From Kitasatospora arboriphila (lineage in GTDB: Bacteria > Actinomycetota > Actinomycetes > Mycobacteriales > Mycobacteriaceae), in contig NZ_JNYV01000001.1 in the NCBI RefSeq assembly GCF_000717275.1, forward strand, positions 434,001 to 498,000: DNA of 64,000 bases, given 5' to 3'. How positions within the stretch are numbered: position 1 is the stretch's first letter; each line of letters starts with the position of its first letter. The translations under genes and the position numbers were made by a program. Shown here piece by piece: positions 28,681 through 37,119 of this stretch. The notes beneath the pieces were generated by a model. The model did not search any database. It was not told where the DNA came from and was given only the letters and a program-made list of their open reading frames with translations.

Positions 28681-28686
28681 ACATTA
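28681..28686 (-). promoter_or_regulatory. -10 element for tRNA-Val(CAC)
   Basis: TAATGT on the - strand lies 40 bp before the mature tRNA. A TTGGGT about 19 bp further upstream could serve as a weak -35 element. The same TAATGT hexamer precedes the divergent tRNA-Gly. Confidence 0.5.
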
Positions 28687-28795
28687 ACACGCACACCCCG
28701 CCGGAACCCAAATCACATCCACTCGATTCACGCAGGGTGTCCCCGCCGCACGTGACCTGGGGATCGTTCTGCAACCGACTGTTTGACCAGCGGAT

Positions 28796-28825
28796 TTGTT
28801 GCTTTGCGGGTACGTCCGATAATGT
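28796..28825 (+). promoter_or_regulatory. Promoter of the tRNA-Gly/Cys/Val operon
   Basis: TTGTTG at 28796-28801 and TAATGT at 28820-28825 are separated by 18 bp, 38 bp before the tRNA-Gly gene. This is one of the best sigma-70-type promoters seen in the window. Confidence 0.6.
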
Positions 28826-28863
28826 TCACGTTCGCACCCAGAGCAGCAGTTTTCAGGGTGCAT

Positions 28864-28936
28864 GCGGATGTAGCGCAGCTGGTAGCGCATCACCTTGCCA
28901 AGGTGAGGGTCGCGGGTTCGAATCCCGTCATCCGCT
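28864..28936 (+). tRNA. tRNA-Gly (anticodon GCC)
   Basis: Cloverleaf with acceptor GCGGATG/CATCCGC, anticodon stem TCACC/GGTGA with loop TTGCCAA, and T-arm GCGGG-TTCGAAT-CCCGT. The discriminator is T at 28936 and CCA is not encoded. First of three rightward tRNA genes. Confidence 0.96.
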
Positions 28937-28958
28937 CGGAGCACGATATTTCCACCGT

Positions 28959-29032
28959 GGCGGTGTGGCCGAGTGGTGAGGCAACGGCCTGCAAAGCCGT
29001 GCACACGGGTTCGATTCCCGTCGCCGCCTCCA
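28959..29032 (+). tRNA. tRNA-Cys (anticodon GCA)
   Basis: Acceptor GGCGGTG pairs with CGCCGCC (one G-T pair). The anticodon loop is CTGCAAA with anticodon GCA, and the T-arm is CACGGGTTCGATTCCCGT. The CCA end is encoded at 29030-29032, unlike the tRNA-Gly before it. Confidence 0.96.
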
Positions 29033-29060
29033 GATCAGTTCGACAATTGAACACAATCTC

Positions 29061-29135
29061 GCGCGATTAGCTCAGCGGGAGAGCGCTTCCCTGACACGGA
29101 AGAGGTCACAGGTTCAATCCCTGTATCGCGCACCA
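29061..29135 (+). tRNA. tRNA-Val (anticodon GAC)
   Basis: Acceptor GCGCGAT/ATCGCGC, D-arm GCTC-AGCGGGA-GAGC, anticodon loop CTGACAC, T-arm ACAGG-TTCAATC-CCTGT. CCA is encoded at 29133-29135. Second valine tRNA in this small region. Confidence 0.96.
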
Positions 29136-29145
29136 CCTGCACCAC

Positions 29146-29174
29146 AGAATGACCCGGCGACCCCGGGTCATTCT
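29146..29174 (+). terminator. Terminator hairpin after the tRNA operon
   Basis: A perfect 12-bp stem, AGAATGACCCGG with CCGGGTCATTCT, closes a 5-nt loop 11 bp after the last tRNA. There is no long T-run, which is normal for this lineage. Confidence 0.8.
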
Positions 29175-29225
29175 CATGTGACGGGTACGGACGGATTGTT
29201 CATCACATCGAGTCACAGGAAATCC

Positions 29226-29435
29226 ATGAACGACACCCTCGACCGCGACGTCTTGCAGTACACCCTCAACTGGGCGAGCACCAACGGGTACTCGGTCAGC
29301 GGAAGCCAGATCCTGATCGAGTTGCTGCCGATCAGCCGCGAGTACAGCAACATCGACGAACGGGAACGGGCCCTGCACGCCGCTGCGCAGCAACTCGTGT
29401 CCGGCCAGGCGGAGCTGGCCACCAGCTCACGCTGA
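29226..29435 (+). CDS. Small conserved-looking protein of unknown function (69 aa)
   Basis: A 69-residue soluble protein, MNDTLDRDVLQYTLNWASTN then a predicted helical middle (QILIELLPISREYSNIDERE) and a polar C-terminus. AGGAA lies just upstream of the ATG at 29226; an earlier in-frame start at 29178 would overlap the terminator region and lacks a site. I do not recognise a family. It has the codon use of its neighbours, so it is likely real. Confidence 0.6.
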   Translation: MNDTLDRDVLQYTLNWASTNGYSVSGSQILIELLPISREYSNIDERERALHAAAQQLVSGQAELATSSR

Positions 29436-29479
29436 GAGACCCCGCGCCGCTGAGCGGCCCGCGTGACGCCCGTGTTGAG

Positions 29480-30058
29480 ATGGTCGTTGTGAGCGGTCCC
29501 GAAATACTGGTGAACTCCACCGACGATCCCACCGACGCCGACCAATTGGCGAAGGTCGCGGCCGCGACCTTCCCTCTAGCCTGCCCGCCGGATCTGAGCG
29601 CCGACGACGTCGCGCATTTCATCGCGACCACATTGTCGCGCCACCACTTCCGCAGATATCTCAGCGAGCCCGATCACCACGTCCTGAAGGCAACGGACAA
29701 CGCCTCCGGCGCCATCGTGGGGTACGCACTCCTCGTCGACTCCGAACCCGACGACATCGACGTCCTGGCGGCCATTCCGGAACGTCCGCTGACGATGGTG
29801 TCGAAGTTGTACGTGCTACCCGGCTTTCACGGCGGAGCGGTGTCCGCGGCGTTGATGTCGGCAGCGCTCGCGCACGCCGCAGAGCAGGGCAGCGCCCGCA
29901 TCTGGCTCGGCGTGAACGAGCAGAACCGCCGAGCACAACGGTTCTACGAGAAGATGGGTTTCACCATCGTGGGGCGCAAGTCTTTTGTCGTCGGCGGCAA
30001 GCGCTGCAGCGATTACGTGCTGGCGCGCACTCCCCCGCCGACGACCGATCTGCAATGA
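29480..30058 (+). CDS. GNAT-family N-acetyltransferase
   Basis: A 192-residue acetyltransferase of the Gcn5 fold, transferring acetyl from acetyl-CoA to an unknown amine. The acetyl-CoA-binding region is VSKLYVLPGFHGGAVSAALM, where the usual Q/RxxGxG/A is degenerate (PGFHGGAVS), followed by WLGVNEQNRRAQRFYEKMGF, the typical final motif. The start could be ATG 29480 or GTG 29489; no clear ribosome binding site decides. It matches Rv2669 in place, convergent with zapE by 10 bp. Confidence 0.85.
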   Translation: MVVVSGPEILVNSTDDPTDADQLAKVAAATFPLACPPDLSADDVAHFIATTLSRHHFRRYLSEPDHHVLKATDNASGAIVGYALLVDSEPDDIDVLAAIPERPLTMVSKLYVLPGFHGGAVSAALMSAALAHAAEQGSARIWLGVNEQNRRAQRFYEKMGFTIVGRKSFVVGGKRCSDYVLARTPPPTTDLQ

Positions 30059-30068
30059 CCCTGACGGG

Positions 30069-31082
30069 CTACGCCGATTCCGCGAAGCGTGACAGTGCCA
30101 GCAGACGCGATGTCGCACGAAGATACTTCTTGCGGTAGCCACCGGCGAGCATCTCCTCGGTGAAGATCTCGTCCAGCTTCGAACCCGAGACCATGAGCGG
30201 GGTTCCGGCGTCGTAGAGGCGGTCGGCCAGCACCACTAGACGCAACGCGACCGTCTGATCCGCCGCGGGGTGCACACCTTCCACGCACGCCAGGGTGACG
30301 CCCTCCACGAGCGCCTTGTACTTGGAGGGATGCAGCTTGGCCAGGTGTGCGCAGAGTTCGTCGAAGTTGTCCAAGGTGGCGCCGGGAGTGCTCTCGGCCA
30401 GGTTCTCGAGCTCTGCGTCGCTGTGGGGTGGCGGGGCCGGCGGCAGGTCGCGGTGCCGGTAGTCGGGGCCGTCGACGCGGATGGCCTCGAACACCGCCGC
30501 CAACTTCTTGATCTCTCGCAAGAAGTCCTGCGCGGCGAAGCGCCCCTCACCGAGTTGCCCCGGCAAGGTGTTGGACGTCGCGACGATGGAAACGCCCTTG
30601 GCCGACAGTTCGGTCAGCAGTCGCGACACCAGCATGGTGTCGCCCGGGTCGTCGAGCTCGAACTCGTCGATACACAGCACGGAGTGGTCCGACAGCCGCT
30701 CGAGGGCATTGGCGAAGCCGAGAGCTCCGACGACGTGGGTGACCTCCACGAAGGTCGCGAACGCCTTGGGCCCCGGCATCGCGTGATAGATCGAGGCGAG
30801 GAGGTGGGTCTTGCCGACGCCGAAGCCACCGTCAAGATAGAGGCCCAGCCCTTGCTGGGGCGCGGACTTGCGCCCGAAGAGGCCACGCTTGCCGCCTTTT
30901 GCCTTGGTCGCGCGTTCGACGAAGCTGCGCGCGGCCTTGACCGCCTCGGCCTGGCTCGGCTCGTTGGGGTCGGGAATGTACGAGTCGAAACTGACCTCGT
31001 CGAACATCGAGGGCGGCACCATCTCATCGACGAGGGCCTCTGGCGCGACCTGCGGAGTGCGGTCACTCAAACGTGCTGGCAT
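30069..31082 (-). CDS. zapE: Cell-division ATPase ZapE/AFG1 family
   Basis: A 337-residue AAA-type ATPase. Walker A is GGFGVGKT at 85-92, and Walker B ends in LCIDE at 136-140 followed by FELDDPGDTM. ATSNTLP is the sensor 1 segment. ZapE in E. coli acts at the division ring; AFG1 is a mitochondrial chaperone of respiratory subunits. Which role applies is unknown. The ATG is preceded by TAGGCT and a 6-nt spacer, indicating leaderless translation. It is 34 bp from the divergent reductase gene. Confidence 0.92.
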   Translation of the reverse strand: MPARLSDRTPQVAPEALVDEMVPPSMFDEVSFDSYIPDPNEPSQAEAVKAARSFVERATKAKGGKRGLFGRKSAPQQGLGLYLDGGFGVGKTHLLASIYHAMPGPKAFATFVEVTHVVGALGFANALERLSDHSVLCIDEFELDDPGDTMLVSRLLTELSAKGVSIVATSNTLPGQLGEGRFAAQDFLREIKKLAAVFEAIRVDGPDYRHRDLPPAPPPHSDAELENLAESTPGATLDNFDELCAHLAKLHPSKYKALVEGVTLACVEGVHPAADQTVALRLVVLADRLYDAGTPLMVSGSKLDEIFTEEMLAGGYRKKYLRATSRLLALSRFAESA

Positions 31083-31088
31083 GCGCCG

Positions 31089-31094
31089 AGCCTA
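31089..31094 (-). promoter_or_regulatory. -10 element for leaderless zapE
   Basis: TAGGCT on the - strand ends 6 nt before the zapE ATG, so transcription should start at or next to the start codon. No Shine-Dalgarno sequence is present. The facing reductase has the weaker GAGAAT at 31105-31110, also 6 nt before its GTG. Confidence 0.55.
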
Positions 31095-31116
31095 GCGACG
31101 TGACGAGAATGGCTGT

Positions 31117-31875
31117 GTGTACCCACTGCGCAAAGCGACCCAGCTCACAACCGGTGACCTCGACGACAAGGCGCTCGCCGCCCTCTACGCTTATCCGGCC
31201 AGTCAGACGGGCGCCGCCCGGGTGCGCGCCAACATGATCGCGTCGATCGACGGGATGGCAACGGTCGCAGGGCGATCCGGCGCCCTGGGGTCGTCGGGCG
31301 ACCAGCGGTTGTTCTCGGTTCTGCGGGCACTGGCCGACGCCATCGTGGTGGGTGCCCGCACCGCTGTCACCGAGGGATACGGGCCGGTTCAGCCACATCC
31401 CTTGCTCGGCGAGCTGCGAACGGCCGAGGGCCGGCCGGCGGCCGCGGCGCTCGCCCTGGTGAGCAACACACTCACCATCCCGGTTCCAGGTGAAGCCGAT
31501 TTCACTCTCGCACCGAGCACCATCGTCCTCACCTGCCGTTCGGCCCCCGCAGGCGCTCGCGCTCGGCTCCGCGACGCCGGGGCAACCGTCGTCGACTGCG
31601 GCGACGAGGAAGTCGATCCGGCACAGGTGATCGGGTACCTCGCCGACCGCGGACTGGCGCAGATCTTGTGCGAGGGTGGGCCGGCCCTGCTCGGGTCGCT
31701 GCTCGACAGAGATCTGGTCGACGAGCTCTGCGTGACGGTCAGCCCCAGGGTCACCGCGGGTAGCGGCAAACACATGACGGCCGGTTCAGACGCGGTACGT
31801 GGAATGCGACGCGCCCACGTCCTCGCCGACGACGAGGACTACCTGTACCTGCGCTGGGTGCGCGATCAGGAGTGA
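31117..31875 (+). CDS. ribD: RibD C-terminal-domain reductase
   Basis: A 252-residue NADPH-dependent pyrimidine reductase-like protein without the RibD deaminase domain. It shows VRANMIASIDGMATVAGRSG, the typical strand-turn of this fold, and LCEGGPALLGSLLDRDLVDE. The homologue Rv2671 is named RibD and, when overproduced, can replace dihydrofolate reductase; the native reaction is uncertain. The start is GTG at 31117, without a ribosome binding site. Its stop overlaps the next gene, so the two are coupled. Confidence 0.88.
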   Translation: MYPLRKATQLTTGDLDDKALAALYAYPASQTGAARVRANMIASIDGMATVAGRSGALGSSGDQRLFSVLRALADAIVVGARTAVTEGYGPVQPHPLLGELRTAEGRPAAAALALVSNTLTIPVPGEADFTLAPSTIVLTCRSAPAGARARLRDAGATVVDCGDEEVDPAQVIGYLADRGLAQILCEGGPALLGSLLDRDLVDELCVTVSPRVTAGSGKHMTAGSDAVRGMRRAHVLADDEDYLYLRWVRDQE

Positions 31876-33533
31876 TGTCGTTCGCCAGTACCCTCGCCGA
31901 TATGCAGCGCGCTCTTGTGACCACAGACGACCGCACCGGCCGGATGTGGTCGCTCAGCCGCCCGGATCGTTCAGCACGTCGCAGCTGGCAGCGCCTGGTG
32001 GCGGCAGCGATGGTGGCGGTGGGCATCCTCGCCGGATGTACCGCCGGCCCGGATCCCGGGCCCGATCTGGTCATCGAAGAGAAGAACGGCGGAGGGCAGG
32101 CCCCGACGACCACGCCGCCGCCACCGAGCCTCGAGGTCCCCAAACAGGATCTGGCGTGGCGAGAGTGCGGCGACGATCTCCAGGAGCGGTTTCCCGGGAC
32201 CGCTCTTCCACCGGGCGTCACGTTCGAGTGCGGCAATTTCGAGAACTCGGTGACACCGGGCACCCAGAGCATCGACACCGTGACTGTCTCGGCTGTCCGA
32301 GCACGGTCGGCCGACACGCCCGCCGACGCTGCTCCACTGGTGCTGACCTCCGGCACCGACATACCGTCCACCCGCACACTGCTCAGCCTGGCCCAGGGTG
32401 GCGGTCGCAATCTGTTGTCGGCGCATCCCGTGGTCGCTGTCGACCGGCGAGGGACAGGCGCGTCGACGCCGCTCGACTGTATGACGAACCTGGAACGAAA
32501 CACCCTCCTGAACAACGGCTTCAGCACCTCATCCGCTGACTACCCGGCGCGCGTGGAACGCCTCGCCGCCGCGGGGACGTCGGCGTCGGACGGTTGTACG
32601 GAAATCCTGAGCCCGCACCAGGTGCAGTTCACCGCCAACAATGCGGCAGCCGATCTCGAGAAGTTGCGCACGGTGTGGCAGGTGGACCGGATCGGTATCG
32701 CAGGCGTCGGGGAAGGCGCAGCTGTGGCACTCGCCTACGCAGGGCTTTACACCGACCACCTGGCCCGGCTCATCCTCGACACGCCGGCGCCGTACTCGAC
32801 CAACGCCCAGACCACCGGGCAACAGATCGCCGAGGGCACCGGCGCCGCACTCGGCTTGTTCGCCGATCAGTGCCGGGCCATCAGCTGCTCCCTCGGCGCC
32901 GACCCCGGCGTCGTCATCGCCGGTCTGCTCGACCGGGCGCGTACCGGCGGCCTCGACGGGATCGCCGATACCGACGTCCTGGCGGCACTGACCACCACCA
33001 TCGCGCTCGCGCCCGGCGACAGGGCCACCGTCATCACCACAGCCGCCGACATGCTCAGTGCGGCCGACGGCGGTGCTCTCGGCCCACTGCGCACTGCGAT
33101 CGGTCAGGCGCGGGCCCTGCGTGGCACCGACGGTCAGCTGTTGTCACAGTGCAACGACACCTCTGAACCCGTCGGGCGCAACCAGATCGACGGGCTGATC
33201 GCCGAATGGGGACGCCAATACCCACTGACCGGTGCCGGCACGGCACTGGGCCTCCTGCGGTGCAACGGCTTCCCCGCCGGCGCCGCCCCGCCGACCATCG
33301 GCGAAATCCCGGTGCCGGTGCTGATGTTCACCGGCTCGGGCGACACCATCAACGGACCCACCGCGTCCGACGGCATCAGCGGTGCCTTGATCGGCGCCGG
33401 CGCCACGTCATCGGTTCTCTCGTGGGAAGGCCTCGGCTACTCGGTGCTGGCGCACTCGGACTGTGCCGGGGAAGCGGCCATCGCCTACGTCCGCTCGGGT
33501 GAACCACCCGCTCCCGGTGCGTGTCCGGCCTGA
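31872..33533 (+). CDS. Alpha/beta-hydrolase-like lipoprotein lacking the nucleophile serine
   Basis: A 553-residue exported protein corresponding in place to Rv2672. The signal segment ends in lipobox LAGC with Cys56 (counting from GTG 31872; ATG 31875 is one codon later). The body is an alpha/beta hydrolase related to tripeptidyl-peptidases: DRRGTGASTPLDC at 191-203 and the nucleophile elbow RIGIAGVGEGAAVALAYAG. The expected GxSxG reads GVGEG at 278-282, so the catalytic Ser is Gly280. A late HSDC His remains. It may be a non-catalytic binding protein or use another residue. Confidence 0.8.
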   Translation: MMSFASTLADMQRALVTTDDRTGRMWSLSRPDRSARRSWQRLVAAAMVAVGILAGCTAGPDPGPDLVIEEKNGGGQAPTTTPPPPSLEVPKQDLAWRECGDDLQERFPGTALPPGVTFECGNFENSVTPGTQSIDTVTVSAVRARSADTPADAAPLVLTSGTDIPSTRTLLSLAQGGGRNLLSAHPVVAVDRRGTGASTPLDCMTNLERNTLLNNGFSTSSADYPARVERLAAAGTSASDGCTEILSPHQVQFTANNAAADLEKLRTVWQVDRIGIAGVGEGAAVALAYAGLYTDHLARLILDTPAPYSTNAQTTGQQIAEGTGAALGLFADQCRAISCSLGADPGVVIAGLLDRARTGGLDGIADTDVLAALTTTIALAPGDRATVITTAADMLSAADGGALGPLRTAIGQARALRGTDGQLLSQCNDTSEPVGRNQIDGLIAEWGRQYPLTGAGTALGLLRCNGFPAGAAPPTIGEIPVPVLMFTGSGDTINGPTASDGISGALIGAGATSSVLSWEGLGYSVLAHSDCAGEAAIAYVRSGEPPAPGACPA

Positions 33534-33595
33534 CCGGATCAGCGGGACCGGCATCGGTTCGTGGTGTCGGGCACGGCGCAGGGCCGTTGCCGTAG

Positions 33596-33601
33596 TACGG
33601 T
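33596..33601 (+). promoter_or_regulatory. -10 element for leaderless aftC
   Basis: TACGGT ends exactly 6 nt before the GTG start at 33608, and there is no Shine-Dalgarno sequence. Leaderless translation is inferred. Confidence 0.55.
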
Positions 33602-33607
33602 GCGGCA

Positions 33608-34936
33608 GTGTCGATCAATGACCCTTCCACCGGAGACCACCAGAAAACTTCCGCTGACGTCGGCCGGGAGCACGGGAAACGACCCGGGTACGGCCTGGTC
33701 AACCGCACGGGAATGGCCGAACGCGTCCTGTTCCCGGGTGTCGACGTAGGCCGCATCATCTCGATGGTGCTCTGGCCCGTGGCGATCCTCATGGTGTTCC
33801 AGCGCACGGTGATCCTGGGCGTGGACGGCGACAGGACGGACGACTTCTCGCCGGTGTATCGCGCCGCGTTGGCGTTCCTGCGCAACGAGCCGATCTACAC
33901 CGAGAACTACAACACGGTCGACCCTCACTACCTGTACCCGCCGTCGGGAACGCTGCTGATGTCTCCGCTGGGTTACATCGACCCCGAGCGAGCTCGATGG
34001 CTGTTCATCTTCGTCTCCGCCGCCGTGCTCGTGCTGTGCGCGTATCTGATCACCCGCATGTTCGGGTACTCGGTCCGGTCGTGGGTGATGCCCGTTGTGC
34101 TGTTCGTCTTCTTCCTGTCCGAGACGGTGTCGCACACTTTGATCTTCGTGAACTTCAACGCCTTTGTGTTGCTCGGTGAGCTGTTGTTCATGATGTTGGC
34201 GCTCAAACGGAAAGACCTGTGGGCGGGTGTCCCTCTCGGTCTCACCCTCGCGGTCAAACCGGTTCTTGCCGTGCTGCTGTTGCTCCCGCTGCTCAACCGT
34301 CAGTGGAAAGTGTTCGTGGGTGCGATCGGGGTCCCGCTGCTGCTGACCGCGCTCGCGTGGCCGCTGTCCGCCGACCCTCGGTCTTTCGTGAGCCGCACCG
34401 CGCCGTATCTGTTCGAGGCGCGCGACTACTACAACAGTTCGATCGTCGGCAATGCCGCCTACTTCGGCGTGCAGACGTGGCTCGTGGTGCTGTTGCGGAT
34501 CGCCTTTGTCCTGATGGCCGCCTTCAGCCTGTGGTTCCTGTACCGCTACTACCGCACCACCGACGAACTGCTGTGGATGAGCACTTCGGCCGGTGTGCTG
34601 CTGTGCACGTCGTGGCTGGTCGGCTCGCTGGGTCAGGGTTACTACTCGATGTTGTTGTTCCCGCTGCTGATGACGGTGTTCATGCGGGGCTCGGCCATCC
34701 GGAGTTGGCCGGCCTGGCTCGGTGTCTACGGATGCTTCACATTCGACGGCTTCTACTCGGATCGCTGGGAGGCGTTCGGGCGGGCGATCGAGTACAACAA
34801 GGTGACCTGGGGCTGGTCACTGCTGATGATCGCGGTGTTCTGCGCACTGCTGTTCCGGTATCTGGACCTTCGCAAGTCCGGGGATCACGAGATCCCCGGA
34901 ACCCGAACGCGGCCCGCGGCCACCGTCGGCGCATGA
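33608..34936 (+). CDS. aftC: Alpha-(1->3)-arabinofuranosyltransferase AftC (GT87)
   Basis: Adds the branching arabinose in arabinogalactan and lipoarabinomannan from decaprenyl-phosphoryl arabinose. The 442 residues contain about ten membrane helices. After the first helix the loop has GVDGDRTDDFSPVYRAALAF, with the DD at 78-79 typical of GT-C enzymes, then PHYLYPPSGTLLMSPLG. The start is GTG at 33608. The gene order after the Rv2672-like gene matches Rv2673. This gene is characteristic of mycolic-acid bacteria. Confidence 0.92.
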   Translation: MSINDPSTGDHQKTSADVGREHGKRPGYGLVNRTGMAERVLFPGVDVGRIISMVLWPVAILMVFQRTVILGVDGDRTDDFSPVYRAALAFLRNEPIYTENYNTVDPHYLYPPSGTLLMSPLGYIDPERARWLFIFVSAAVLVLCAYLITRMFGYSVRSWVMPVVLFVFFLSETVSHTLIFVNFNAFVLLGELLFMMLALKRKDLWAGVPLGLTLAVKPVLAVLLLLPLLNRQWKVFVGAIGVPLLLTALAWPLSADPRSFVSRTAPYLFEARDYYNSSIVGNAAYFGVQTWLVVLLRIAFVLMAAFSLWFLYRYYRTTDELLWMSTSAGVLLCTSWLVGSLGQGYYSMLLFPLLMTVFMRGSAIRSWPAWLGVYGCFTFDGFYSDRWEAFGRAIEYNKVTWGWSLLMIAVFCALLFRYLDLRKSGDHEIPGTRTRPAATVGA

Positions 34937-35002
34937 ACTGAACCCGGAAATCGACGCAACAGACAGCGCTTGACCGATCGACTGCCCGAGGGTGGCGGTC
35001 GC

Positions 35003-35698
35003 TCAGGGCAGTGCGGTGATGAGCTTGTCGACGTCGACGCGCGGGCCGGTGAAGAACGGGGTCTCCTCGCGCACGTGCATCCGCGCCTCGGTAGCGCGTA
35101 GATCGCGCATCAGGTCGACGATCCGATGCAGCTCGGGCGCCTCGAACGCCAGCAACCACTCGTAGTCGCCGAGGGCAAACGACGACACGGTGTTGGCCCG
35201 GACGTCCTTGTATCCGCGTGCCTGCTTGCCGTGATCGGCGAGCATGGTGCGTCGTTCGGCATCGGGCAGCAGGTACCACTCGTACGAGCGGACAAACGGG
35301 TAGACGCAGATGTACTTGCCCGGCTCCTCACCCGCGAGGAACGCGGGGATGTGGCTCTTGTTGAACTCTGCGGGCCTGTGCAGCGCCACGTTGCTCCACA
35401 CTGCGTTGCTGGCACGGCCGAGGATGGTGGTCCGGCGGAAATCGGCGTACGCGGCTTGGATCTGCTCGACCTCTTCCGAATGCCACCAGATCATGAAGTC
35501 TGCGTCGGCCCGCAGACCCGAGACGTCGTACAAACCGCGAACCACAACACCTTTGGCCTCGAGTGAGTCCAAGAACTGGCGGGCGTCGCTGATCGCCTCG
35601 TCCCGATCGTCGCCCAGCTCGCCCGGCCGAACCGAGAAGACCGAGAACATGAGGTAACGAACAGTGGCGTTGAGTTCTGCATAGTCCAGGCGCGTCAT
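35003..35698 (-). CDS. chdC: Coproheme decarboxylase ChdC (HemQ)
   Basis: Last step of the coproporphyrin-dependent heme pathway: decarboxylates coproheme to heme b. The 231 residues hold the catalytic tyrosine at 133 in [15 protein letters not shown] and the heme-ligand His156 in [10 protein letters not shown]. The ATG at 35698 ([10 protein letters not shown]) is chosen; another ATG three codons earlier is possible. It is downstream of cgoX and hemE on the same strand, giving a heme operon hemE-cgoX-chdC. Confidence 0.95.
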   Translation of the reverse strand: MTRLDYAELNATVRYLMFSVFSVRPGELGDDRDEAISDARQFLDSLEAKGVVVRGLYDVSGLRADADFMIWWHSEEVEQIQAAYADFRRTTILGRASNAVWSNVALHRPAEFNKSHIPAFLAGEEPGKYICVYPFVRSYEWYLLPDAERRTMLADHGKQARGYKDVRANTVSSFALGDYEWLLAFEAPELHRIVDLMRDLRATEARMHVREETPFFTGPRVDVDKLITALP

Positions 35699-35733
35699 GG
35701 CTCCCATCCTGCCATTGCCAGGACACCGCGACG

Positions 35734-37119
35734 TCAGCGCAGGTGCGTGCTTCGCGGCCCATCATCAACCAGATCGGCGACGAGTTGCCGGGCCGCCCTG
35801 TCTGCGCGACCGACACATGCGGGTACCCCCACACCGTCGAAAGTGGCCCCGGCGAGCACCAGACCCGGCGGACGACTGCGGTCGGCCTCCGCGACCAGGG
35901 ACGCGTGCCCTGGCGCGTATCGAGGAAGTCCGCCGGGCCACCGCTGGACCACGGCGTCCCGCGGTCCGACACGCACTTCTCCCCCACCGGCCAGAGCGAT
36001 GACCGTTGCGAGATCCGCCACAGCCCAGTCGATCAGCTGGTCGTCCTCGATGCTCTCGAGATCGGTGCCGTAACGACCGAACGACACCCTCACCAATACC
36101 GCGTCCGCGGCGAGGTGGTTCCATTTGCGCGTACTGAAGGTGAAAGCCTTTGCGTGCACCAGTGATTCGTCACTGGCGACGAGAACCCCCGAGAGCTGGG
36201 GCAAGTCGACACCCGGCTCGAGCGCCAGGGACACCACCGCCGACCCCGACAGGTCGACCCGCGCCAGAGGCTCGGCGACCTCGGGAACGGTTGCGCACAC
36301 GCGGGCCAGGACGGGAGCCGGCAACGCAGCCACCACACCGTCGTAGCGGACGTCGTCGACCATCCAGCCGGAGTCCGTCCGGATCAGCTGTCGGATTGCC
36401 ACGCCGGTATGGATGCCTGCGGCACACCGATGGCCGAGCTCGTCGACCAGCTGGCGGTATCCCCCGGCCAAGGCACCGAACACCGGACCAGAACCACCTG
36501 ATGCGGCCAAGAGGCCGGTCACCGCCGCGGTCAGGCTGGGAGCACCGGCGTCGAGTCGCGCCGCCAGTGCGGGAACCACGGCCCGCACTCCCAGGTCGTC
36601 GGCACGCGCCGAATACACACCGCCGAGCATTGGGTCGACACTGCGGTCCACGATCGACCGGCCGAATCGGTCCCCTATCAGGGCCCCGATCGACATGTCT
36701 TGTCCTGCTTGCCAGTCGAGGGGTCGCTGCGGCTCATCGGCCATGCGCGCAAGGTCGTCCGCCTCGGCGAGGTGGCGTACGGCGTCCGGACCACCGGGGA
36801 TTCCCATCACCGTCGGACGGGCCATTGCTTTGAGGGTGGAACCGCTGAGGACATTGGGGCCGAGAACACCGGGATGTACGAGTGACGGGGTCAAGCCGAG
36901 TTCGTCCACCAGAGCGGCAACTTCTGGGCGGCGCACCAGGAATGCCTCGGCGCCGACGTCCACATGGTGTCCATCGAGTTCGGCTGTCCGCAACGTGCCG
37001 CCGAGGACGGGCGATGCTTCGAAGAGGTCGATCACCGCGTCTGGCCCGAGTAGCGTCCGCAACCGGTACGCCGCGGTCAGTCCCGAGATACCGCCACCGA
37101 GCACCGCGACACGGGTCAC
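35734..37119 (-). CDS. cgoX: Coproporphyrinogen III oxidase (CgoX/HemY)
   Basis: FAD enzyme oxidising coproporphyrinogen III to coproporphyrin III; in older annotation called protoporphyrinogen oxidase HemY. The 461 residues begin with the dinucleotide motif [17 protein letters not shown] and have [12 protein letters not shown] and, at the C-terminus, [20 protein letters not shown]. Presence of chdC next to it shows the coproporphyrin route. Its ATG/GTG start overlaps the hemE stop by 4 nt. Confidence 0.95.
   Translation of the reverse strand: MTRVAVLGGGISGLTAAYRLRTLLGPDAVIDLFEASPVLGGTLRTAELDGHHVDVGAEAFLVRRPEVAALVDELGLTPSLVHPGVLGPNVLSGSTLKAMARPTVMGIPGGPDAVRHLAEADDLARMADEPQRPLDWQAGQDMSIGALIGDRFGRSIVDRSVDPMLGGVYSARADDLGVRAVVPALAARLDAGAPSLTAAVTGLLAASGGSGPVFGALAGGYRQLVDELGHRCAAGIHTGVAIRQLIRTDSGWMVDDVRYDGVVAALPAPVLARVCATVPEVAEPLARVDLSGSAVVSLALEPGVDLPQLSGVLVASDESLVHAKAFTFSTRKWNHLAADAVLVRVSFGRYGTDLESIEDDQLIDWAVADLATVIALAGGGEVRVGPRDAVVQRWPGGLPRYAPGHASLVAEADRSRPPGLVLAGATFDGVGVPACVGRADRAARQLVADLVDDGPRSTHLR

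Noticed and set aside
28569..29135. Integration site at the tRNA genes
   Set aside because: No integrase gene and no direct repeat of a tRNA 3' end was seen in the flanks.
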